Part shown: positions 8,470 to 14,414 of the stretch, in pieces | How positions within the stretch are numbered: position 1 is the first letter of the stretch | Layout of the letters: the number at the start of each line of letters is the position of its first letter | Assembly (NCBI GenBank): GCA_032250895.1 | Contig: JAVVEZ010000046.1 | Span: 1 to 27,589, forward strand | From: JAVVEZ01 sp032250895 | GTDB lineage: Bacteria; Pseudomonadota; Gammaproteobacteria; Pseudomonadales; Pseudohongiellaceae | Direction of reading: 5' to 3' | DNA length: 27,589 nt | Program-made: the position numbers and the translations under genes | The notes under the pieces: model-generated | Told to the model about the DNA's origin: nothing | What the model saw: only the letters and a program-made list of their open reading frames with translations | Databases searched by the model: none

Positions 8470-9483
8470 CTAGCCCGGCAGACCCAGCAATTTAATCGCG
8501 TTGCCGTGATAAATTTTGGCACGCTCTTCTTCGCTGATATCCAGGCTGTCGATAACCTTGATGGTCTCGCGGATATACATCGGCCCCTTTTCCGGATCGA
8601 AGGGTGCGTCGGAGGCAAACACCACATGATCGGCGCCAAAGAAAGACAGGCAGCATTCTGTGGCTGCTTTGGAACCGAACACGGCTGTGTCTGCATAGAA
8701 CATCTTGAAGTAATCCAGGGGGCGTTTCTTCAGCTCTTTCAGGAGTATCGAATAATCCACGCTGGACGTTCTGGCACCCAGCTGATCCCAGCCCGGTCCC
8801 ACCCGGCCCTCGAAAAAGGGAATCATGGCGCCTCCGTGGTGGGTGATGATCTTGATGCCGGGGTGACGATCAAACAGCCTGGAAAATACCAGGCGCGCCA
8901 TCGCAACCGAGGTATCGTAGGGCCAGCCGAAGGTCCACCAGATTTCATACAGGGAAGTCTCCTCGGTCTGGTAATCCGCAAAACTGGCACCCCGGGCCGG
9001 ATGAATCCAGATCGGTTTGTCGATTTCGGCCATATAATCAAACACCGGCGCAAAGTCGGGATGATCCAGCGGCTTGCCCTTGATATTGGAAAACACCTGG
9101 ACCCCGGCGGCACCCATTGCGCTGATGGCCCGCTTGGTTTCAGCCAGCACCACCTCGGGATCGCCCATGGGAATGGAGGCAATGAAACCCGGAAAACGCT
9201 CGGGATATTTCTGGCAAAGTTCCGCCATATCGTCGGTGCCTACTTGTGACAGCATCAGCTGATCGGCGGGTTTGGCCACTATTTCCAGGGGTGGCGAGGC
9301 CAGTGACAGAATCTGACTGTAGTCAGCGAAGCGGTCCATGACCCGGAAGCGTTCATCCAGGTCCGTCATCATCGGCACCTGCTCCGAACGCATGGTGATA
9401 TTGGTCATTTCGCCGACCACTGATTTCAGTTTCTGATAAAAACGATCAGGCCAGATGTGGTTGAAAATATCTATTTTTTTCAT
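8470..9483 (-). CDS. Amidohydrolase-2 family protein (ACMSD / gamma-resorcylate decarboxylase-like)
   Basis: A 337-residue TIM-barrel metal enzyme of the Amidohydro_2 type, which covers decarboxylases, hydratases and hydrolases of aromatic breakdown. Visible metal-site pieces are H9 in FNHIWP, the histidine in PIWIHPARG, the HHGG motif in IKIITHHGGAMIP, and the aspartate in FASDAPFD. The first histidine of the usual HxH pair is replaced by F7 (DIFNHIWP), so the metal site is not canonical. The gene lies seven bases from the convergent yehS-like gene and about 440 bases from the divergent DUF6152 gene, at the edge of the catabolic region. A role in decarboxylating or hydrolysing an aromatic acid or ring-fission product is an inference from family and neighbours. 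The start ATG at 9483 has AAGGA rather far upstream. Confidence 0.8.
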   Translation of the reverse strand: MKKIDIFNHIWPDRFYQKLKSVVGEMTNITMRSEQVPMMTDLDERFRVMDRFADYSQILSLASPPLEIVAKPADQLMLSQVGTDDMAELCQKYPERFPGFIASIPMGDPEVVLAETKRAISAMGAAGVQVFSNIKGKPLDHPDFAPVFDYMAEIDKPIWIHPARGASFADYQTEETSLYEIWWTFGWPYDTSVAMARLVFSRLFDRHPGIKIITHHGGAMIPFFEGRVGPGWDQLGARTSSVDYSILLKELKKRPLDYFKMFYADTAVFGSKAATECCLSFFGADHVVFASDAPFDPEKGPMYIRETIKVIDSLDISEEERAKIYHGNAIKLLGLPG

Positions 9484-9586
9484 GGGCAGGATGTATCCTT
9501 TGGATGGCTGGACAAACAGTGAAAACCAATGAACACTGCTTTTGTTTAAACAGGCCGATTCAAGCCCGTAGACTCTGCACCGACCC

Positions 9587-9753
9587 CTAGTACTGCAACC
9601 TGGAAATACTGAAACATGAAAGCGCGTCTTCGCACCCGTGGCAGCGTTGCAAGCCTTGCAAAGGCAACCAGCCTTAGCAGCGGCTTGCGCCTTGCCACAG
9701 GCACGAATCCATCACTTTCATTTTGTTCCACTACTTCCAGGTTGCAGCACTAG
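9587..9753. repeat. CTAG-bounded full-length hairpin element (MITE-like)
   Basis: A 167-base element beginning and ending with CTAG. The outer arms (CTAGTACTGCAACCTGGAAA from the left and CTAGTGCTGCAACCTGGAAG reading in from the right) match except two positions, and pairing continues inward through GAAAG and a second block (GTGGCAGCGTTGCAAGCC with GTGGCAAGGCGCAAGCC). The whole unit can fold into one long hairpin. It contains no gene. Its size and ends match the elements at 22637 and 26747 although the sequence differs. It fills much of the 9484-9922 gap; I see no other feature there. Confidence 0.7.
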
Positions 9754-9922
9754 TGCGGGTTCAAAATACCAAAGGCAGGAGAGGGAAGCAACGACATTAT
9801 TGCCTGCCACATCAACTGCCCGGGGCGCTGAACGGCTTCTGTCTGCCACAAGCTGGACAAAGCAATCAGTTATGCTACTCTACGCAAAGTTCTATGTACA
9901 TCAGGCAAAAACAGAGAGCTCA

Positions 9923-10321
9923 ATGATGCGTAAACTGGCGAGAATACTGTTGGTGATCAGCACAGTGACACTTGGCCTTGTCAGTGGTATGGCGCAGGGC
10001 CATCATAACTTCGCGGCCCAGTATGATGCCGAAAAAACCGCACAACTCCAGGGCGTCGTGGTCAAGGTGGACTGGCTTAATCCCCACGCTTATTTCTATA
10101 TTGATGTTACCGACGAGAAAACCGGGGAAGTGCTTACCTGGGCCTGTGAGCTGGGCGCCCCCGTATCCTTGATGCGCCGGGGCTGGACCCGGCATTCTTT
10201 GAGCATCGGCGAGATCGTCAATGTCGAAGGCAATCTGTCCCGTGATGGCAGCACGTCCTTGAGCGCCTTCTCGGTGATCCTGGAAAGCAGCGGACAAAAA
10301 CTGTTCTCCGGCCAAAATTGA
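9923..10321 (+). CDS. DUF6152 family secreted protein
   Basis: A 132-residue protein with a clear signal peptide (MMRKLARILLVISTVTLGLV..., cleavage likely after the alanine or glycine preceding HH). The mature protein opens with HHNFAAQYD and contains VDWLNPHAYFYIDV and WACELGAP, the hallmarks of the DUF6152 family. That family is a small beta-rich periplasmic domain of unknown function; the conserved histidines suggest ligand or metal binding, which is inference. ATG 9923 (or the adjacent ATG 9926) follows GAGAG. The frame is open upstream to 9638, but that part overlaps the hairpin element and lacks coding character. A hairpin repeat and 91 bases separate it from the next secreted gene, with which it probably forms a unit; the same pairing recurs near 21.4 kb. 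Confidence 0.8.
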   Translation: MMRKLARILLVISTVTLGLVSGMAQGHHNFAAQYDAEKTAQLQGVVVKVDWLNPHAYFYIDVTDEKTGEVLTWACELGAPVSLMRRGWTRHSLSIGEIVNVEGNLSRDGSTSLSAFSVILESSGQKLFSGQN

Positions 10322-10330
10322 TTAGCAGTT

Positions 10331-10384
10331 TGTTGAAAAAGTCCATTCATGGACTTTTTCAAGCCGGTTTGCGGTACCTGTCCG
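10331..10384. repeat. Dispersed hairpin repeat (perfect 12-bp stem)
   Basis: TTGAAAAAGTCC (10333-10344), a six-base loop and GGACTTTTTCAA (10351-10362) form a perfect stem, followed by AGCCGGTTTGCGGTACCTGT. The block recurs in decayed form at 74-128. It lies between the DUF6152 gene and the following secreted gene and could attenuate transcription or protect the upstream mRNA end, but its repeat nature suggests a mobile origin. Confidence 0.7.
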
Positions 10385-10412
10385 CAAAGCGCAAATTCCG
10401 GAGAGTTCCGTC

Positions 10413-11204
10413 ATGCCAATATCCAACAAAACCAACATCAGCCTGACCCTTGTTTTATCCCTGGGCATCCTGACAGGGGTTTGCCCGGGCGTCGTTTCCG
10501 CTCAAAATGTGGCCTATGACCCCAAGGCCCCCGCGCCCAGGCTGGCCGATGGCACGCCCAATCTGGGCGCGACCCAGGATGGCGAGGGATTCTGGGATCG
10601 GGGGCCCGGCCCGATGGTGGGTGGCGCCTTCTATCCACCGCCGGATGAAGTGCCCTTCAAACCCTGGGCCAGGGCCCTGTATGACTACCGGCAGGCCACA
10701 TTGGCCAAGGATGACCCCCATGTGCGCTGTACGCCGCCGGGGGGGCCTCGCCAGTTTGCCGTACCTTTCGGTCTCGTCATCGTCCAGGCGCCTTATATGA
10801 AGCGCATTTTCATTCTTTCCGGCGGCTCTACCCGGCCCTGGCGGGAGATTTACATGGATGGCCGGGAACACCCCGACCCTGACTTGCTGAACCCCAGCTA
10901 TTTCGGTCATTCCGTTGGACACTGGGAGAAAGACACACTGGTCGTGGATACGGTGGGTTTCAACGAGCGCTTCTGGATGCACCGGGAGGGCTATCCGCAC
11001 ACCGAACACCTGCACCTGATCGAACGCATCTCACGCCCGGACATGGGCACCCTGCGTTACGAAATCACCATTGACGACCCCTCCGCCTACACCGCAGCCT
11101 GGTCAACGGTCTGGACCAAGACCTGGACAGCAGGCGAAGAAATTCTTGAATACTTCTGTCACGACAATAATATCGACCAATACCATATGGTCGGCGACGA
11201 GTGA
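10413..11204 (+). CDS. Secreted protein of an uncharacterised family (copy 1)
   Basis: A 263-residue exported protein; the signal peptide runs to about residue 30 (LGILTGVCPGVVSAQ). I recognise the family as common but unannotated in environmental Proteobacteria and Acidobacteria, and do not know a function. Conserved blocks shared with the two paralogues in this window are DDPHVRC.P, RPWREIYMDGREHPD, FGHSVGHWE, DTLVVDTVGFN, a PHTE..HL block, ERISRPD and a late cysteine (EYFCHDNN). The two conserved cysteines could form a disulfide. Unlike copy 2 it has no neighbouring small beta-rich gene; unlike copy 3 it ends right after the late cysteine block. GGAGAG precedes the ATG by seven bases. It follows the DUF6152 gene on the same strand and converges on the MFS gene 54 bases away. 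Confidence 0.8.
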   Translation: MPISNKTNISLTLVLSLGILTGVCPGVVSAQNVAYDPKAPAPRLADGTPNLGATQDGEGFWDRGPGPMVGGAFYPPPDEVPFKPWARALYDYRQATLAKDDPHVRCTPPGGPRQFAVPFGLVIVQAPYMKRIFILSGGSTRPWREIYMDGREHPDPDLLNPSYFGHSVGHWEKDTLVVDTVGFNERFWMHREGYPHTEHLHLIERISRPDMGTLRYEITIDDPSAYTAAWSTVWTKTWTAGEEILEYFCHDNNIDQYHMVGDE

Positions 11205-11258
11205 TATCAAAAAGATCTGTGGCGCCAGCTTTTTTTACATACACCCTTTCATGAAGGA

Positions 11259-12539
11259 TTACTGTGCGGTAGCCGGACGCATCCCCGCCGTTGTGGCATC
11301 TTCCTGTTTTTTCCGCTCGGCCGGCGGTATCCAGTAACGGGGTTTGATCGGCATCAGCAACAGGGTTCCCACCAGGGCGGCACAGGCATAGACAATCAGA
11401 CCCACGGTAAAATCACCATTCCTGTCCACAAACATGCCCAGCAGCGGTGGACCGGCCGCATAGCCCAGGTTGATGCATACCGACATCACACCGATGGTCA
11501 TACCCAGATTCTTGCTGCCCAGATAGTGTTTGGTGAGAATGGGCGCGTCCACGATCAGCCCACCATGCGCAATACCCCGGACGCTGATAAAAAGGAACAG
11601 CGTGAACATGCCTGCCACCGGCAAAGCCAGAAACACGGATACGGCCAGCAAAAAGTAGAAAAAGCGAATACCGGGAATGGAAAAACGATCGTAAATCCAG
11701 CCTGAACCTACTTTTGCCACCACGCCCATGACGGCCAGGAAGCTGCCGGCCCATTTGATATCCCGCATGATGATCCCCTTGTCCGCACTCAGGAAATTCA
11801 CATAGTTCTGCATCATGGCCTGGTCCACGGCAGACACCACAAAGATGCCCACCGCGATCAGCCAGAAACCCTTGTCCTGGCTGATTTCTCTGAAGTGCTT
11901 CCACAGCCCGGTGTCACCTTTTTCCACGATCTTCCCGGCATTGACCGTTGTCTGCAAGTTGCCGGTTCGGGACATGAACACCAACCACAAGGGTGTGGCT
12001 ATCAGAAAGGTGCCCAGACTCATCAATGCGGCAATGGAACGCCAGTTCATGGTCTCCAGCAGGGGCTGCCAGATCAGGGGCATCACAATTCCGCCGGTGC
12101 TGGTCGCCGTCAACACAATGCCGATGGCCAGCCCCTGGTTGATGGTGAACAGTCTCGATATCACCACCTTCATCGCTGCCACGATCGAGGAGGCGGATAA
12201 ACCCAGTATCCCTCCGGCCAGGTAGTAGACCGGCAGCGTCGTCGCGAACAAGAACAGCAGCAGTGCAAGTCCCCCGCTCAAGGCACCGATCAGCACGGCG
12301 GTCTTCCCGCCTATCTTGTCCACCATGATTCCCATACCAAGCGCGGCCGCCGCTCCTACCAGAAACTTGGCGGTGGACAGCAGGTTGACCTCGGCATTGC
12401 TCCAACCGAATTCGGCCATCGCGGGACCATACATCCAGGGCAGGGAATAGGTAGGCACGCCAAAGGCAAAAAATATCAGCAAAAAAGCAACCACCAGCAT
12501 GGGCCAGCCCTGCTGCATCTCTTCTTTGTCGGTCATCAT
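11259..12539 (-). CDS. MFS transporter (OxlT/monocarboxylate-type)
   Basis: A 426-residue inner-membrane protein with about twelve hydrophobic segments and a short central cytoplasmic stretch (about residues 195-220). Its opening helix (FGVPTYSLPWMYGPAMAEFGWSNAEV) and the MVDKIGGK loop are typical of the oxalate/formate and monocarboxylate branch of the major facilitator superfamily, whose members carry organic acids. An aromatic or carboxylic acid substrate fits the surrounding genes but is an inference. AGGAGGAAGGCA directly precedes the ATG at 12539. It is last in a three-gene minus-strand operon after a small secreted protein and secreted-family copy 2. Its start region, with the ribosome site and first codons, has been duplicated upstream (see the repeat at 12515-12745). 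Confidence 0.87.
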   Translation of the reverse strand: MMTDKEEMQQGWPMLVVAFLLIFFAFGVPTYSLPWMYGPAMAEFGWSNAEVNLLSTAKFLVGAAAALGMGIMVDKIGGKTAVLIGALSGGLALLLFLFATTLPVYYLAGGILGLSASSIVAAMKVVISRLFTINQGLAIGIVLTATSTGGIVMPLIWQPLLETMNWRSIAALMSLGTFLIATPLWLVFMSRTGNLQTTVNAGKIVEKGDTGLWKHFREISQDKGFWLIAVGIFVVSAVDQAMMQNYVNFLSADKGIIMRDIKWAGSFLAVMGVVAKVGSGWIYDRFSIPGIRFFYFLLAVSVFLALPVAGMFTLFLFISVRGIAHGGLIVDAPILTKHYLGSKNLGMTIGVMSVCINLGYAAGPPLLGMFVDRNGDFTVGLIVYACAALVGTLLLMPIKPRYWIPPAERKKQEDATTAGMRPATAQ

Positions 12540-12745
12540 TGCCTTCCTCCTCTTGATCTTGGTCCGGTTCTCAGGTGGTGCTCATTCGGCAGCGGCCTGG
12601 GGGCCGATCATATGTTCCGCATCTCTTCTTTTCTTTGTCGGTCATCATTGCCTTCCCCCTCCTGACCTTGATCTTGTTGATCCTGATCTGGTTCTCAGGT
12701 GGTGGTCATTCGGCAGCGGCCTGGGGGCCGATCATATGTTCCGCA
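12515..12745. repeat. Tandem duplication spanning a gene junction
   Basis: Two direct copies lie side by side: about 12515-12620 and about 12620-12745. Each contains, on the minus strand, the last codons of secreted-family copy 2 (GTTCCGCAT side), its TGA, a ribosome site and the first codons of the MFS gene (CTTTGTCGGTCATCATTGCC). Copy B has extra bases (TTCTTTTC and TTGATCTTGTTGATCC) relative to copy A. The junction at CATCTCTTCTT suggests slippage or short-homology recombination. Confidence 0.85.
12571..12648 (-). pseudogene. Vestigial duplicated 5' end of the MFS gene
   Basis: The upstream copy of the duplication keeps a strong ribosome site (AGGAGGGGGAAGGCA) and an ATGATG start at 12648, and begins MMTDKE like the true MFS gene. 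It then runs across the repeat junction into the duplicated tail of the preceding gene and stops at 12571 after 25 residues, ending 32 bases before the real start. It is either translated as a short leader peptide or silent. I regard it as a by-product of the duplication. Confidence 0.6.
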
Positions 12746-13599
12746 TCCCTGTTGTTTTCCTGACAAAGATAATCAAAGGGCTCGTTTCCTTCCACCCAGT
12801 TGATATACCAGCCCCCCGTCCAGGGCGCCGTATAGGCACCCGGATCATCCACGGTTGCCTCATATTCGATGGTATAGAAGTTGGTCCTGGTCAACCTCTC
12901 GATCAAATGCAATTGTGTGGTATGTGGCACACCTTCGCGGGACATCCAGAACTTGTCGTTAAAGCCGACGCTATCGATCACCAGGGTGTCACCCTCCCAA
13001 TGTCCGACAGAATGCCCGAACCAGGAAGGTTCAGGATGCTCCGGATGAGCCCTGCCGTCCATGAAAACCCGGCGCCACGAATGCGGCGCACCCACCTGCA
13101 GAAAGACGATTTCCCCGGCATCCTCCAGTTGCAGTATTTCGAAACCATACGGCGTATGGAACATTCTGGGGCCGCCGGAAGGCTTGCAGCGGGTATGAGG
13201 ATCGTCCCGGGTCAGAGAAGCCTGGCGGGCATCATAAACCTCTCTGGCCCAGGGCTGCCAGGGGATTTCGTCGATGGTCAGATTGGAAGGCAGATAGAGC
13301 CTGGGGTTGTCCAGAGCATTCGGTTTCAGATTCAGGAACAGCACCGCGCCGGCATTGCCCTCCCAGTTGCCGATTTCTCCCGCCGGCCCACTCAGATTGA
13401 TACGGCCGTCAGGATGTCTGGGCGCCGGCCTCGATGGATCGTTGTTGCGGTTATTCTGCGCCAGGAACTGAGCTTGTACCGGGTCTTCCAACACTATCCC
13501 CGCTGTAATTGTCAGCAGGGCCGAAACAAAGTATCCAGATATCTTTTTCATCATGGGATCTATAACCTTCTTTTTCCGTTTCAGCACCGTTTTATTCAT
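12706..13599 (-). CDS. Secreted protein of an uncharacterised family (copy 2)
   Basis: A 297-residue paralogue of the secreted protein at 10413. Shared blocks include DDPHTRCKPSGGPR, WRRVFMDGRAHPE, FGHSVGHWEGDTLVIDSVGFN, REGVPHTTQLHLIERLTR, YEATVDDPGAYT and the late DYLCQENN. The function is unknown. With the ATG at 13599 the gene overlaps the previous stop by one base (TAATG), giving tight coupling, but the first 15 residues are basic and precede the signal peptide proper. An internal ATGATG at 13554 (MMKKISGYFVSALL) gives a standard signal peptide and could be the true start. No DUF6152 gene is adjacent to this copy; instead a small secreted beta-rich protein precedes it and an MFS transporter follows. 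Confidence 0.8.
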   Translation of the reverse strand: MNKTVLKRKKKVIDPMMKKISGYFVSALLTITAGIVLEDPVQAQFLAQNNRNNDPSRPAPRHPDGRINLSGPAGEIGNWEGNAGAVLFLNLKPNALDNPRLYLPSNLTIDEIPWQPWAREVYDARQASLTRDDPHTRCKPSGGPRMFHTPYGFEILQLEDAGEIVFLQVGAPHSWRRVFMDGRAHPEHPEPSWFGHSVGHWEGDTLVIDSVGFNDKFWMSREGVPHTTQLHLIERLTRTNFYTIEYEATVDDPGAYTAPWTGGWYINWVEGNEPFDYLCQENNRDAEHMIGPQAAAE

Positions 13600-13979
13600 T
13601 ATTCGCGGGTCACCTGGAACTGATATTCCTTCCCATTCTCATTCCAGATACCTTTCAAGGTTCTGTTACGAGAGCCTGTATCTTCCAGTACACCCTGAAA
13701 ATCGACCTTGTCTCCGGCTTTGGTTGCAGCCTCGACATGCAGGGTCCAGCTGGGGGCATCGAGTTCGGTGAATGTGAAAGGAAAGGAATTGCGGCCTGGA
13801 TTGACCGTCCCCTCCAGCTTGTCACCATCCCACTTCATGATCAGCAGCACCGGCTGCGAATCAGCACCTGACGTCAGCGTCCCGCGCCAGGTTCCGTCAA
13901 ACGGATATCCTTCCTGGGACAGAGCCGGCACAGCCAGCAAAGGAAACCAAAGAAACGCAAAAAAACCTATATTTTTCAC
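13599..13979 (-). CDS. Small secreted beta-rich protein, unknown function
   Basis: A 126-residue protein with a signal peptide (MKNIGFFAFLWFPLLAVPAL, cleavage near SQ at 21-22). The mature part (FDGTWRGTL, then KWDGDKLEGTVNPG, GVLEDTGSRNRTLKGIW and EYQFQVTRE) has alternating strand-like segments with GTW and GTV motifs, suggesting a small lipocalin-like or beta-sandwich ligand binder. I cannot name a family. It is first in a minus-strand operon and its stop overlaps the next start by one base. The 430 bases between it and the divergent TonB receptor hold REP-like repeats and a promoter/operator candidate. Confidence 0.7.
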   Translation of the reverse strand: MKNIGFFAFLWFPLLAVPALSQEGYPFDGTWRGTLTSGADSQPVLLIMKWDGDKLEGTVNPGRNSFPFTFTELDAPSWTLHVEAATKAGDKVDFQGVLEDTGSRNRTLKGIWNENGKEYQFQVTRE

Positions 13980-14097
13980 TATATTACCAATCTCATTCCA
14001 AAGCGTTCCTGTTCTCTTGAACGTCTGATCTTAACACAATGGACAAGCATGTCCACCCGGGATTTTCCCGGGATTTTCCTGTCTGCCGGCCCCAGGC

Positions 14098-14226
14098 CAT
14101 CATGCCCGCGCAGATGGGAATCCAGTCGTTGCCTGCTCTGTCTCCCTGCCTGCGCAGGGGTGACGTATTACGCAGAGCTGACGTGGATATTCCTCCCGTC
14201 ATTTGCGAGAAAGCGGGAATGACGGA
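14098..14226. repeat. REP-like repeat cluster
   Basis: Within the intergenic region are the pieces ATGCCCGCGCAGATGGGAAT, CCTGCGCAGGGGTGACG and GCGGGAATGACGG, partly inverted to each other. They are of the widespread type pairing GTCATTCCCGC with GCGGGAATCCAG. A related degraded block occurs near 25360-25440. They do not encode protein. Confidence 0.5.
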
Positions 14227-14291
14227 ACGCGATTGTAGCGATAGATTCTGACTCCTGATCAAGACACTGCAAACAAATCATCATCGAAAGC

Positions 14292-14337
14292 TTGCCACCC
14301 GCAGTTATCATCCACTACTATCTGACCGAATGGTTAG
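14292..14337 (+). promoter_or_regulatory. Candidate promoter with an abutting TetR-type operator, before the first TonB receptor
   Basis: TTGCCA (14292-14297), an 18-base spacer and TACTAT (14316-14321) form a reasonable sigma-70 promoter. Immediately after the -10 box lies CTGACCGAATGGTTAG (14322-14337), an imperfect palindrome of the ACC-N4-GGT type common among TetR-family operators. Its position over the expected transcription start would suit repression. The matching regulator is not in this window. This is a motif reading only. Confidence 0.4.
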
Positions 14338-14414
14338 ATTTTAATAAAACAGAAACCATTTACAAAAATACGAAAGCTCTGTTTCCAATAAGAAATTGAA
14401 AGGGGGAGATGTCG

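Noticed and set aside
8463..8475. CAGACTCCTAG at the stop codon of the amidohydrolase gene, like the tip of the CTAG elements
   Set aside because: Only 11 bases match and there is no partner arm or core nearby, so chance is the simpler explanation.
9638..9922. Long N-terminal extension of the DUF6152 gene
   Set aside because: The extension runs through the hairpin element, lacks coding character, and would bury the clear signal peptide that starts at 9923.
11205..11258. Terminator between the convergent secreted-protein and MFS genes
   Set aside because: There is a T run at about 11230, but the stem before it (TGGCGCCA) is too short to claim.
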